Shown: one piece after another, positions 17,954 through 26,919 of the stretch
How the letters are laid out: the number at the start of each line of letters is the position of its first letter
Position numbering within the stretch: position 1 is the first letter of the stretch
Assembly: GCA_903929885.1 (NCBI GenBank)
Contig: CAIYWI010000164.1
Coordinates: 1 to 55,563 of the forward strand
From: an uncultured Phycisphaerales bacterium
GTDB taxonomy: Bacteria > Planctomycetota > Phycisphaerae > Phycisphaerales > UBA1924
Length of the DNA: 55,563 nucleotides
Direction: 5' to 3'
Program-made: the position numbers and the translations under genes
The notes under the pieces: model-generated
Databases searched by the model: none
Seen by the model: only the letters and a program-made list of their open reading frames with translations
What the model was told of the DNA's origin: nothing

Positions 17954-18697
17954 ATGGCTGGACACAACAAGTGGAGCAAGATCAAGCACCGCAAGGCCGT
18001 CGTGGACAAGCGCCGCGGCAAGGTGTGGACCAAGATCAGCAAGGCCCTCATCGTCGCGGCCCGTCACGGCGGCCCCGATCCCGACGCCAACCTTGCGCTC
18101 CGCTACGCCATGGATGAGGCCAGGTACGCCAACATGCCTCGCGACACCGTCGAGCGGGCCATCCGCAAGGGCGCCGGCGGCGAAGACACCAGCGCCTATG
18201 AGAACATCCGATACGAGGGCTACGGCCCCGGCGGAGTGGCCGTGATCATCGAAACGCTCACCGACAATCGCGCCCGGACCGTGGGCGACATCCGCCTGGC
18301 GTTCTCCGATCACGGCGGCAACATCGGCGGCTCGGGTTGCGTGGCATACATGTTCGCCGCCAGGGGTCGCATCGTCGTCGCCGCGCCGGGACTCGTCGAG
18401 GATGTCGTGATGGAGCGGGCCATCGAGGCAGGCGCCACCGATGTCGAGCGACTCGACGAGGGCGACGAGGATCATCCTCCGTCGTGGATCATCTGGACCG
18501 AGGCGGCCGCCTTCGCCGCCGTCAAGTCCGACGTCGAGTCGGCCGGACTGCCGATCACCGACGCAGGCATCGTGATGGTGCCCGACAATCATGTCGCGGT
18601 GTCTGGCGAGCAGGCCGAGACCATCGCCGCCCTCATCGAATCCCTCGAGGACCTCGACGACGTGCAAAAGGTCTATTCCAACGCCTCCTTCGAGTGA
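17954..18697 (+). CDS. YebC/TACO1 family protein (translational or transcriptional regulator)
   Basis: Encodes 247 residues from ATG 17954, which matches the invariant family start MAGHNKWSKIKHRKAVVDKR; the in-frame codon at 17909 is upstream of it. Other family blocks are RYAMDEARYANMPRDTVERA, GGEDTSAYENIRYEGYGPGG, LTDNRARTVGDIR and GCVAYMF. Members were first described as DNA-binding regulators. More recent work ties YebC/TACO1 proteins to relief of ribosome stalling, which would suit the translation-factor setting. Starts 41 bases after the TPR lipoprotein. Confidence 0.92.
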   Translation: MAGHNKWSKIKHRKAVVDKRRGKVWTKISKALIVAARHGGPDPDANLALRYAMDEARYANMPRDTVERAIRKGAGGEDTSAYENIRYEGYGPGGVAVIIETLTDNRARTVGDIRLAFSDHGGNIGGSGCVAYMFAARGRIVVAAPGLVEDVVMERAIEAGATDVERLDEGDEDHPPSWIIWTEAAAFAAVKSDVESAGLPITDAGIVMVPDNHVAVSGEQAETIAALIESLEDLDDVQKVYSNASFE

Positions 18698-18706
18698 TTG
18701 ACGCAC

Positions 18707-20293
18707 ATGACTCCAACGATGACCGCTGAGATCACCATCGACGACATGCCGCTCTCGCCTGTCGACGTCGCTCGCGTGGCGCGACACGCCGCTCGGGTGA
18801 GCCTTGCCGCGGACGTGGCCCCTCGCCTCGCGGCATCTCGCGCCGTCGTCGAGCACGCGTTGGGCGACGGACTTCCCCACTACGGCATCAACACCGGATT
18901 CGGCTCCCTCAGTCGCAAGCGGATCGCCGCCGATGAACTCGCGTCGCTCCAGCGGAACCTCGTTCGCAGTCATGCGGCGGGCGTGCTCGAGGCCTTCCCG
19001 GCCGACGTGGTCCGAGGCACCATGCTCCTTCTGGCCGCCTCGCTGGCCCGCGGTTGCTCCGGCGTGCGACCGTGCGTGGTCGAAACGATCGTGCAACTCC
19101 TCAACGCCGGCATCACCCCGATCGTGCCGTCCGTGGGCAGCGTGGGGGCTTCGGGCGATCTCGCCCCGCTTGCCGCCATCGGACTCGCCTTGATCGGCGA
19201 GGGACAGTGCGATTGGCCGGGCGGCGAAGGTCCCGTGGCCACCCAGACTGCCATGTCGCGTGCCGGCCTGCGCCCCCTGAATCTGGAAGCCAAGGAGGGG
19301 CTTGCCCTCATCAACGGCACGCACCTGATGGCCGCTCGAGGGGCCCTCGCCGTCCATGACGCCGGACGTTCGCTCGATGCCGCCCTGACCGCCGCCGCGA
19401 TGTCGCTCGATGCCTGTCGCGGCACCAACGCGTCGCTCGACGCTCGCATTCACGCGGCGCGTGGCCAGCCCGGCCAGATCCACGTGGCGGCCACCCTGCG
19501 ACGGCTGCTCCGCGACAGCGAGATCATCCCCTCGCACCGCGAGGACGACCCTCGCGTGCAGGACCCCTATTCGCTTCGCTGCACGCCGCAAGTCGTCGGC
19601 GCGGCGTTCGACGCCGTCGGCTACGTCGCCGGCGCGATCGGCCGCGAACTGGGCGCTGTCACCGACAATCCGCTGGTGTTCGCGTCATCGCACCCTCTCA
19701 ACACCATGCTGGGCGAGAACCCCTCCGACCTTCCCGGCGGCAGCGAGTCGATCGTCAGCGGCGGCAACTTCCATGGCATGGCGTTGGCCATCCCGCTCGA
19801 CGCCTTGTGCATGGCCCTGTCGCACGTCGCCGGCATCAGCGAACGTCGCGTCTTCTGGATGATCTCGGCCTTCGATGCCGAGAGCCGGCTCAAGCCGTAC
19901 CTCGCGTCGAACCCCGGCCTGGACTCGGGACTGATGATCGCCCAGTACACCGCCGCTGCGTGCTGCAACGAGATGATCACGCTCTGCACGCCTGCAAGCG
20001 TGAGCAACATCCCGACCAGCGCAGGGATCGAGGACTACAACTCTTTCGGACCTCGCGCGGCGGCCAAGGCCTCTCGGGCCGTCGACCTGCTCGACCGCGT
20101 GATCGCGATCGAGCTGCTCGCCGCTTCCGAGGGTCTGGAAGTGCACCGCCCGCTCCGAAGCGGTTCGGCCGTCGAGGCCGCGCACGCGACGATCAGGGCC
20201 TCGGTGCCTCGCCTGACCGGAGACCGCCCGCTCACGCCGGACATCGAGCGCATCGCCGCGAGCATCCGTCGAGGCGACTTCTCCATCGACTGA
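18707..20293 (+). CDS. hutH: Histidine ammonia-lyase (aromatic amino acid lyase family)
   Basis: Encodes 528 residues from ATG 18707; TTG 18698 and ATG 18719 are in-frame alternatives, none with a good ribosome site. The enzyme deaminates histidine to urocanate with the self-made MIO cofactor. The ASG tripeptide that forms MIO is present in VGSVGASGDLAPLA, with the active-site Tyr in HYGINTGFGS and further blocks RCTPQVVGA, DNPLVF and SGGNFHGMALA. The length suits HutH. No hutU, hutI or hutG is adjacent, so histidine breakdown may be completed elsewhere, or the lyase may act on another aromatic amino acid. It starts 9 bases after yebC. Confidence 0.88.
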   Translation: MTPTMTAEITIDDMPLSPVDVARVARHAARVSLAADVAPRLAASRAVVEHALGDGLPHYGINTGFGSLSRKRIAADELASLQRNLVRSHAAGVLEAFPADVVRGTMLLLAASLARGCSGVRPCVVETIVQLLNAGITPIVPSVGSVGASGDLAPLAAIGLALIGEGQCDWPGGEGPVATQTAMSRAGLRPLNLEAKEGLALINGTHLMAARGALAVHDAGRSLDAALTAAAMSLDACRGTNASLDARIHAARGQPGQIHVAATLRRLLRDSEIIPSHREDDPRVQDPYSLRCTPQVVGAAFDAVGYVAGAIGRELGAVTDNPLVFASSHPLNTMLGENPSDLPGGSESIVSGGNFHGMALAIPLDALCMALSHVAGISERRVFWMISAFDAESRLKPYLASNPGLDSGLMIAQYTAAACCNEMITLCTPASVSNIPTSAGIEDYNSFGPRAAAKASRAVDLLDRVIAIELLAASEGLEVHRPLRSGSAVEAAHATIRASVPRLTGDRPLTPDIERIAASIRRGDFSID

Positions 20294-20670
20294 TCGACAG
20301 GCACGCTCCTCGCAGCATCGCTTGGCGGCCCCGGAACGCCGACACGCTGTCGCCTCGTCGAGGGCAGCCTCGGCACGCCCGCACGGATCGCGGCCATCGT
20401 TCTCCCCTCGTCGACTGCCGCATGGCAGGCCCGGGCAGGCTCGCGACGCTCGAGCATCGAACCGCGGAGTGGCCGCCGGGCACGGACCTGCCGATCGACC
20501 CGCGCGGCTGCAGCGCCGGCGGCCTGAATGTCCGCCGGTCGCCGCCGAGCACGGTCCGAATCAAGCCACCGCCGGGGGCCCCGTCGGCAGATTGTTCGCT
20601 CTTTGGCAGGAAGGAGGAAGCCAACACCCCTCTCCCCAGGTCCAATCATCACGGGCTGGGCCAGATCGGA
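20294..20670. other. Non-coding interval after hutH
   Basis: About 380 bases with no reading frame that has both a plausible start and a recognisable product. A CCGGCGG/CCGCCGG inverted repeat near 20517-20536 could form a hairpin but lacks a T tract. Otherwise nothing is recognised. Confidence 0.5.
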
Positions 20671-20698
20671 TCTGAACGGACTGCTGATCCACTATGAT
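20671..20698 (+). promoter_or_regulatory. Possible promoter of the third dockerin gene
   Basis: TCTGAA (20671-20676), 16 bases, then TATGAT (20693-20698). The -10 element is good and the -35 weak. Transcription would begin about 67 bases before the ATG at 20772. Confidence 0.3.
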
Positions 20699-20771
20699 GT
20701 CTTGGGCCCGACGCAACCGCGACCGACGGGCACCGGATGGACCTGAGCCCCGGAAGGAGAGGAGCCCTGCC

Positions 20772-21620
20772 ATGAACGCCATTCGCCGCTTCAATCCGGT
20801 GCTCGCAGCCGTCCTCGTCGTGACGTCGGTGCAGGCCGCCTTCGCCGACGAGACCGTCACGTTCGATGACGGGCCGCTGGGTTGGTCGATCAGCGGGTGC
20901 TCGAACGTGGTGATCGACGGCGGCAACCCCGGCGCGAACCTGACATGCATCGTCGATGATGTGTTCGGCGCCGAGATTCGCTCCTCGACCGATCAGGCCT
21001 TCGTCGGCGACCTCACCCGCTACGGCGCCGTGACCATCAGCATCGACGTCAAGATCAACTCCATCGCCATCGGCGGCGGGCCGCAGCAAGTACCGCGACG
21101 CTTCGCCTTGGACCTTCGCGACTACAACGACACGGGCCCCTACCCGTGGACAAGCGTCTGGTACGAGTTGGGCATCGTGTCGAGCAGCCAACCCGGTTGG
21201 ATCCGCTACGCCGTGACCATCGAGGATCCGTTCGCGACGGCGCTCCCGGCAGGGTGGTCGGGTTCAGGCGCTGAAGACGCCACGGGCATGCCCCGCCTCC
21301 CTCGCGACCGCACATTTGCGAGCGTGCTCCGCAGCGTCGATGAGATCGCCTTCACCACGCTTCTGCCGGGGTACTTCTTCCCCTCCACTCGCTTTGACAT
21401 GCAAGTCGACAACATTCACGTCGGCGATCCTCTCGACGAGCCTTGTCCGACCTGCGCGGCCGATCACAATCAGGACGGCGGCGTCGACGGTGCCGATGTC
21501 GAGGCCTTTTTCCTCGACTGGCAAGACTCGATTCCCTGCGCCGACGCGAACCGCGACGGCGGCGTGGACGGTGGCGACGTCGAAGCGTTCTTCCTCGCGT
21601 GGCAAACCGGGGGCTGCTGA
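20772..21620 (+). CDS. Secreted laminin-B-like protein with GC-type dockerin tail
   Basis: Encodes 282 residues from ATG 20772, which has an AAGGAGAGG ribosome site about 8 bases ahead. Residues 1-25 are a signal peptide (ending AFA-D). The body opens with a DDGPLGWSISG motif and a jelly-roll pattern like bacterial laminin-B-type or carbohydrate-binding domains, including VDNIHVGD near its end. The last about 58 residues are two dockerin-like loops (DHNQDGGVDGADVEAFF and DANRDGGVDGGDVEAFF), and the chain ends in GGC. It shares this tail with the proteins at 1886 and 4075. No catalytic motif was found. It converges on the HtrA-like gene with 15 bases between the two stops. Confidence 0.82.
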   Translation: MNAIRRFNPVLAAVLVVTSVQAAFADETVTFDDGPLGWSISGCSNVVIDGGNPGANLTCIVDDVFGAEIRSSTDQAFVGDLTRYGAVTISIDVKINSIAIGGGPQQVPRRFALDLRDYNDTGPYPWTSVWYELGIVSSSQPGWIRYAVTIEDPFATALPAGWSGSGAEDATGMPRLPRDRTFASVLRSVDEIAFTTLLPGYFFPSTRFDMQVDNIHVGDPLDEPCPTCAADHNQDGGVDGADVEAFFLDWQDSIPCADANRDGGVDGGDVEAFFLAWQTGGC

Positions 21621-21635
21621 TCGGCCGCGGACCGC

Positions 21636-23033
21636 TCAGTCCCGTCGCAAGGTCAGCGTGCGAAACGACACGGGCTCGGCCGGGTCGGCGACCTCGACCT
21701 TGACATCGCGCCCTCGAAACAGCCCCGCCTCCGCGAAACGCTGCGCTGCCCGATCGACGCCGATCACCGTGAGCCCGTCGATGGACTGGACCACTTGACC
21801 GGCCGCGAAGCCGCCTCGCTCGGCGATGCTGCCGGGCCGAACCTCGTCCACGACCAACCGATCGCCGCGGGCGGCCAGCACGAGCCCGAACTGACGCTCG
21901 AGACGACGCCGGAACTGCACGGCCACCGGCTCGGTGGGTCGCTGCGTCAGCGTCACCCGCACCCGCTGCACATCCTCGCCCCGCCGGATCTTGAGCGAGA
22001 CCGTCTCCCCCGGCCGCCGGGCGGCGATCATCGAGATCAGGATCTGGCTGTCCGACACGGGTTGCTCCTCGATCTCCACGACGACATCGCCCGGCCGAAT
22101 GCCCGCCGTGGCGGCGGGCCCGGCCTCGAAGACGTCGCTGACGACAACCCCCGCGCCTTGCGAGTCGGCTCGCAAGCCCGCGTCGAAATCCTCGAGGAGC
22201 ACGCCCATGTAGCCGCTGACGATCGGCCCGCCCGCGACGATCTGTTCCACCCGAGACTCGATCGTGGCCAGCGGAATGGCGAAGCTGATGCCCGCGCTTT
22301 GACCTTCGCCCGAACCATTCGTGTCGGCTGCCGTGGCGATCGCCACGTTCATGCCGACGACCGAACCTCGCACATCCACCAACGGCCCGCCCGAGTTGCC
22401 GGGATTGACCGCCGCGTCGGTCTGGATGAAGTTCGAGATGCGAGTGAGACCCAGCGCCGTGCGAGCCGTGCGTCCCAGGCCCGAGACGATGCCCTCCGAC
22501 ATCGAGAACTTGAAGCCGAAGGGTGAACCGAACGCGAACACACGGTCACCGCGCTGAAGGCGCTCGCCGGTGGCTCTGCGGCACGGCACCAACCCGCTCA
22601 TCCCGTCAACACGAACCACCGCGATGTCGCTGTCGAGATCGGCCCCCACCAACTCCGCATCCGCCACCCGACCGTCGAAGAACTGCACCTGCACGCGGTT
22701 GCGGTCAGAGCCGACCACGTGTGCATTGGTCACGATGTGCCCGGACGCGTCGTAGATCCACCCCGAGCCCGAGGAGCCGAAGGGCGACTCCGACGCCCCC
22801 ACCACGTCGATGTGCACCACCGAGGGCTCCACGGCCACGGCGATCTGCCTCACCGCACGGTTCACCTGCTCGAGAACGCTGCCGGCAGCATCCAGTTGAG
22901 TTCGGGCCGCCGACACCATGGTGGCCAAACGGGCAGACTGCATGCTTCGCATGGCGCCCGGTCCCAACAACAGCACCGCTGCCACGGCCAGAAGCACCAC
23001 AAACGCCGGTCCGAATGCCAGGAAACGCCTCAT
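21636..23033 (-). CDS. HtrA/DegP-like S1C serine protease with two PDZ domains
   Basis: Encodes 465 residues. One N-terminal transmembrane helix or uncleaved signal (about 5-28) places it in the cell envelope. The trypsin-like domain has the full triad: His in VTNAHVV, Asp in LDSDIAVV, Ser in TDAAVNPGNSGGPL. PDZ1 (about 265-355, with GYMGVLL and GIRPGDVVVEIE) and a shorter PDZ2 (about 375-455, with ERGGFAAGQVVQSIDG) follow. Such proteases degrade or refold damaged exported proteins. panB is just upstream (51 bases) on the same strand; a link between the two is not expected. Confidence 0.93.
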   Translation of the reverse strand: MRRFLAFGPAFVVLLAVAAVLLLGPGAMRSMQSARLATMVSAARTQLDAAGSVLEQVNRAVRQIAVAVEPSVVHIDVVGASESPFGSSGSGWIYDASGHIVTNAHVVGSDRNRVQVQFFDGRVADAELVGADLDSDIAVVRVDGMSGLVPCRRATGERLQRGDRVFAFGSPFGFKFSMSEGIVSGLGRTARTALGLTRISNFIQTDAAVNPGNSGGPLVDVRGSVVGMNVAIATAADTNGSGEGQSAGISFAIPLATIESRVEQIVAGGPIVSGYMGVLLEDFDAGLRADSQGAGVVVSDVFEAGPAATAGIRPGDVVVEIEEQPVSDSQILISMIAARRPGETVSLKIRRGEDVQRVRVTLTQRPTEPVAVQFRRRLERQFGLVLAARGDRLVVDEVRPGSIAERGGFAAGQVVQSIDGLTVIGVDRAAQRFAEAGLFRGRDVKVEVADPAEPVSFRTLTLRRD

Positions 23034-23084
23034 CAGACCTCCATCCTCGCCCGGCGGCCGCCCCGGACTGCTCTTTCGCCCCCG

Positions 23085-23912
23085 TCAGCCGCCCTGACTC
23101 CCCCGCATCGTGTACGTCTCTCCCCCGATCCGGCGTTCGCGAACCCGCTTCACCCATTCCTCGCCCGCCGTCCGGATCGCCTGTCCCAACTCAGCGGCAC
23201 GTGCGGCGAACCGAGGTGGTGCATCGGTCATCCCGACCAGGTCTTGGAACACCAGCACCTGTCCGTGACAGGCCGATCCGGCCCCGATGCCGATCAGCGG
23301 CAGCGTCGTGGCCTGCATGATCCGCTGCGTCACCTCCGGCGGCACCGCCTCCACCAGCAGGAGCACGCATCCCGCTCGCTCCATCGCCACCGCATCCCGG
23401 ATGATCGACGCAGCCTCATCGTCGGTCCGCCCGGCCGCGCCATATCCGCCCGCGATGGCCGCACGTTGCGGCCGACTGCCGACGTGACCGCACACGGGGA
23501 TCCCCGCGCGGCACATCTTCGCCACGACGGCCTCGAATGACGCATCCGCCTCCACCTTCACCACATCCGCCTGTCCTTGCGTCAGGAACCTTGCGGCATT
23601 CATGACCGCCACGTTCTCGTCCGCCTGATACGACATGAATGGCATGTCCGCCATCACCATCGTCTCGGGCGCCCCACGCTTGACGCCGGCAGTCAGGGCG
23701 ACCAGCACGTCCAGCGGCATGTCGATCGTTCGGTTGAACCCCAGCACCATCTCCGCCGCCGTATCGCCCACCAGCAGCACGTGCACGCCCGCACGCTCCA
23801 GCCATCGCGCCGTCGTGGCGTCGTAGGCCGTCAGGCATGCGAAGGGGACGCCCTCGCGAGCCATCTTGCGGAGCGTCCGAAGGGTGACGGGACCGTCTGG
23901 GCGGCTAGGCAT
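23085..23912 (-). CDS. panB: 3-methyl-2-oxobutanoate hydroxymethyltransferase
   Basis: Encodes 275 residues from ATG 23912; an in-frame ATG at 23963 would overlap the divergent kinase start and adds residues unlike the family. PanB adds a hydroxymethyl group from methylene-tetrahydrofolate to alpha-ketoisovalerate in pantothenate synthesis. Signatures include LTAYDATTARWLERAG, LLVGDTAAEMVLGF, MADMPFMSYQ, VKVEAD, GHVGSRPQ and GIGAGSACHGQVLVFQD. The 49-base gap to the divergent kinase should hold the promoters of both. Confidence 0.95.
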   Translation of the reverse strand: MPSRPDGPVTLRTLRKMAREGVPFACLTAYDATTARWLERAGVHVLLVGDTAAEMVLGFNRTIDMPLDVLVALTAGVKRGAPETMVMADMPFMSYQADENVAVMNAARFLTQGQADVVKVEADASFEAVVAKMCRAGIPVCGHVGSRPQRAAIAGGYGAAGRTDDEAASIIRDAVAMERAGCVLLLVEAVPPEVTQRIMQATTLPLIGIGAGSACHGQVLVFQDLVGMTDAPPRFAARAAELGQAIRTAGEEWVKRVRERRIGGETYTMRGSQGG

Positions 23913-23961
23913 GCAGCAAGAGCGTATCGCACCGACGCGACGACCGCTATCGTCCGGATCC

Positions 23962-25482
23962 ATGGCCCATCTGCTTGGCTACGACATCGGCACCTCGGGC
24001 ACCAAGGTCGTCCTGTGCGACCCAGAGGGCCACCCGCTCGATACCTGCACCGCCACCTATCCCCTCCACCAGCCACAACCGGGTTGGTCCGAGCAGGATC
24101 CGCAGGACTGGTGGGTCGCAACGCAAATCGCCACCCGTTCGCTGTTGGCCCGCCACCCTGCCGCGAAGATCGCCGCCATCGGCTTGACGGGGCAAATGCA
24201 CGGAAGCGTCCTCTTGGGGGCCGATGCCGCCTCATCGGGGGGCGGGGCGCAGCCGCTCCGCCGAGCCCTGCTCTGGAACGACCAGCGGACGCGAGACGAA
24301 TGCGACGAGATCACCCGAGCCGCCGGGTCCGCGAGAGCATTGATCGGCATGGTCGGGAATGCGGCCGTCACGGGATTCACGCTCCCCAAACTCCTCTGGG
24401 TCAGGCGTCATGAGCCGCGGACATGGAACGCCGTGCGCCACGTCATGTGCCCGAAGGACTTCATCGCCTTTCGGATGACCGGGGCCATCGCCACCGATGT
24501 CGGCGACGCCTCCGGAATGCTCTGCCTCGATGTGGACCGACGCGACTTCTCCGAACCCCTGCTCCGCCGACTCGATTTGGAACGCTCGATCTTTCCTCGG
24601 GCGCTCGAGTCCAGCGATCAGGTCGGGAAGCTCACCTCGCGTGCCGCAACCGAATTGGGTCTCCCCGCTCACGAGATTCCGGTGATCATCGGCAGCGGCG
24701 ACAATCAGGCCGGTGCCATCGGCGCGGGCGTCGTGTCCCCGGGCACCGCGCTCATGATTCTGGGCACGAGCGGCGTCCTGCTGGCACCGTCGGATGCCCC
24801 GAGACGGGACCTCTCCCCTCAGGGGCCCGTCGGTCGCCTCCACACGTTCTGCGCCGCCGCCGGGCCGCGGAGCTGGTGCGTCACTGGCTGCATGCTCGCG
24901 GCTGGACTTTCGCTTCGGTGGGCTCGCGACCTTCTCCGTCCCGGCGTCTCCTATGACGAACTGCTTGCCGAAGCGGCTACGGCACCCCCAGGATGCGAAG
25001 GGCTCGTGTTCCTGCCGCACCTGACGGGCGAACGGTGCCCACACCCCGACCCGCACGCCCGCGGCGGCTGGATCGGCCTCACCAGTCGCCACACGCGGGG
25101 GCATCTCCTCCGCGCGGTCGTCGAGGGCGTCGCGTTCACCCTTGGGCAGATTGTCGACATCGCCCGTGCCAGCGCCGTGCCGGTGTCCACACTCCGCGCC
25201 TCCGGCGCCGGATTCCAATCGGCATTGTGGCGCCAACTCGTCGCCGACCTGACTGCTTGCCCGGTGCTCGCCACCGGCACGCAAGAGGGCGGCGGCGCCC
25301 AGGGAGCAGCGCTGCTTGCCGCCGTCGGCATCGGCCGATTCCGGGATGTCGCCCAGGCCTGCGCCGCCGCCGCATCCCCCGCCGAGCGAACCGACCCTCG
25401 CACGCCCGATCCGGGCCTGACCGAGACTCGCGCCATCTTCGACGGCATGTTTCCGAGGATCGCCGGCGTCTGGGGAACCTGA
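23962..25482 (+). CDS. xylB: Xylulokinase-like FGGY-family carbohydrate kinase
   Basis: Encodes 506 residues from ATG 23962, which starts the FGGY fold directly (MAHLLGYDIGTSGTKVVLCD). The N-terminal actin-like domain has GLTGQMHGSVLL and WNDQRTRDECDEI; the C-terminal domain has GSGDNQAGAIGAGV, MILGTSGV, LPHLTGERCPHPDPHARGGW and GAGFQSALWRQ with a final GGGAQGAALLA. The GQMHG and GERxPxxDP motifs favour D-xylulokinase, which feeds xylulose 5-phosphate into the pentose phosphate pathway. No xylose isomerase is beside it. Stops four bases from the convergent glycosyltransferase. Confidence 0.85.
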   Translation: MAHLLGYDIGTSGTKVVLCDPEGHPLDTCTATYPLHQPQPGWSEQDPQDWWVATQIATRSLLARHPAAKIAAIGLTGQMHGSVLLGADAASSGGGAQPLRRALLWNDQRTRDECDEITRAAGSARALIGMVGNAAVTGFTLPKLLWVRRHEPRTWNAVRHVMCPKDFIAFRMTGAIATDVGDASGMLCLDVDRRDFSEPLLRRLDLERSIFPRALESSDQVGKLTSRAATELGLPAHEIPVIIGSGDNQAGAIGAGVVSPGTALMILGTSGVLLAPSDAPRRDLSPQGPVGRLHTFCAAAGPRSWCVTGCMLAAGLSLRWARDLLRPGVSYDELLAEAATAPPGCEGLVFLPHLTGERCPHPDPHARGGWIGLTSRHTRGHLLRAVVEGVAFTLGQIVDIARASAVPVSTLRASGAGFQSALWRQLVADLTACPVLATGTQEGGGAQGAALLAAVGIGRFRDVAQACAAAASPAERTDPRTPDPGLTETRAIFDGMFPRIAGVWGT

Positions 25483-25486
25483 ATCG

Positions 25487-26866
25487 TCAGCAGACGCCCG
25501 CGGCGGCATAGCCCTCGAGGCATCGCCTCGCAGCGGAGGTCCAGTCGAGTCGGGCGACCTCCGCCGCGGAGTTGACGCGGAGCGTGCTTGCCAGCGCGGG
25601 GTTGCCCAGCACGGCGACGATCTTGTTGGCCAGATCGTCCACATCCCAGAAGTCGACCTTGAGCGCGTGCTGAATGACTTCGGCCGCCCCGCTCGTGCGA
25701 CTGAGAATCACGGGCACCTGATGCGACAAGGCCTCCAGCGCGGCGATGCCGAAAGGTTCGCTCACGCTAGGCATCACGAAGACGTCCGCGAGGTCGAGGA
25801 TGCGAGCCACGTCCTGCTCCCCGAGGAAGCCCGTGAAGTGCACGCGATTGCCGATTCCCAGGGTGTTCGCGAGTTCCATCATCCGCAGCGACATGTCGCC
25901 CGCTCCCGCCAGCACGAACCTCGTCCGAGGGGCCACCTCCAATACCCGCTTGGCCGCGTTGATGAAGTGCTCCGGCCCCTTCTGCCAGGTGATACGGCCC
26001 AGGAACAGGACGATTCGCTCGCCGTCGGAGGCCTTTGGGGCTCGAACGAACATCGGCGACTCAGCATCGATGCCGTTGTAGACGACGTCGACCTTGCTGG
26101 GCGGAATGCCGTAGCGACGCACGATGACCGACTTGGTCAACTGCGACACCGCAAACACCCTTGCCGCGGCATGCATGCCCGCCCGCTCCAACTCGACGAC
26201 CCTCGCGTTGGGATTGTTGCCAGCACGGTCGTGTTCGGTGGAGTGCAGGTGAACCACCAGCGGCTTGCCGCTGACCGCCGCGAGCATGATCCCCGCGGGG
26301 AACGTCAGCCAGTCGTGGGCGTGAATCACGTCGAACCGCTCTCCGCGAGTGAGCGAGACGGCCAAGACCGCATAGCGGTTGGCGTCGGCGACCAGATCGA
26401 ATCCGTAGACGGGAACATCCAACTCGCGGCGGCCATTCGCGTCGGCTCCCTTCGTGCCCACGGCCTGATGCCCGGCCCCCACGGCGGCGATGCCCGCGAC
26501 GACCTCCTCCTCCGCGGACTCGTCGACATCGGTCGGCCTTGCCTCGAACGCGGGGTACGGATGAGTGAAAGTGGCGGGGATTCGAATGAACCGCGTGCGA
26601 GAGAGTCCAGCCGTCTTCCACGCCGTGGGTGAGGCCGCGGCCTCGGATTCCGGCGATGAAGCGTCCGCCGCCGATGCACCATCGCCGGGCGCCTTGATGG
26701 CGACACGCCCGGGGGCCGAGCCGGCATGGCGATCGACCGGCCTGGGAAGCACGAAGGTGATGTCGTGCCCCATCGCGTCAAGGGCGCGCGTCAGGCCGAA
26801 GCAGGCCTGTCCCAGTCCGCCGGAGATGTAGGGCGGGAACTCCCAACCCAGCATGAGAATGCGCAT
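25487..26866 (-). CDS. Family 4 glycosyltransferase (glycogen-synthase-like)
   Basis: Encodes 459 residues. ATG 26866 has an AAGGA site 9 bases ahead and is preferred to GTG 26872. The N-terminal Rossmann domain opens MRILMLGWEFPPYISGGLGQ, with a glycine loop typical of glycogen/starch-synthase-like enzymes. A low-complexity Ala/Ser insert (about 50-90) and HAHDWLTFP follow. The C-terminal domain has VVYNGID, FLGRITWQKGPE, LAGAGDM and EPFGIAALEALSHQ with the E-x7-E pair of GT4/GT5 enzymes. It probably transfers glucose from a nucleotide sugar, in glycogen or another glycan. Cotranscribed with the small gene upstream (53 bases). Confidence 0.87.
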   Translation of the reverse strand: MRILMLGWEFPPYISGGLGQACFGLTRALDAMGHDITFVLPRPVDRHAGSAPGRVAIKAPGDGASAADASSPESEAAASPTAWKTAGLSRTRFIRIPATFTHPYPAFEARPTDVDESAEEEVVAGIAAVGAGHQAVGTKGADANGRRELDVPVYGFDLVADANRYAVLAVSLTRGERFDVIHAHDWLTFPAGIMLAAVSGKPLVVHLHSTEHDRAGNNPNARVVELERAGMHAAARVFAVSQLTKSVIVRRYGIPPSKVDVVYNGIDAESPMFVRAPKASDGERIVLFLGRITWQKGPEHFINAAKRVLEVAPRTRFVLAGAGDMSLRMMELANTLGIGNRVHFTGFLGEQDVARILDLADVFVMPSVSEPFGIAALEALSHQVPVILSRTSGAAEVIQHALKVDFWDVDDLANKIVAVLGNPALASTLRVNSAAEVARLDWTSAARRCLEGYAAAGVC

Positions 26867-26919
26867 CGTCACGCGTCCTTGTCCGCGGGATCTGGCCCGC
26901 TCGGGAACCGTCCGATCGG

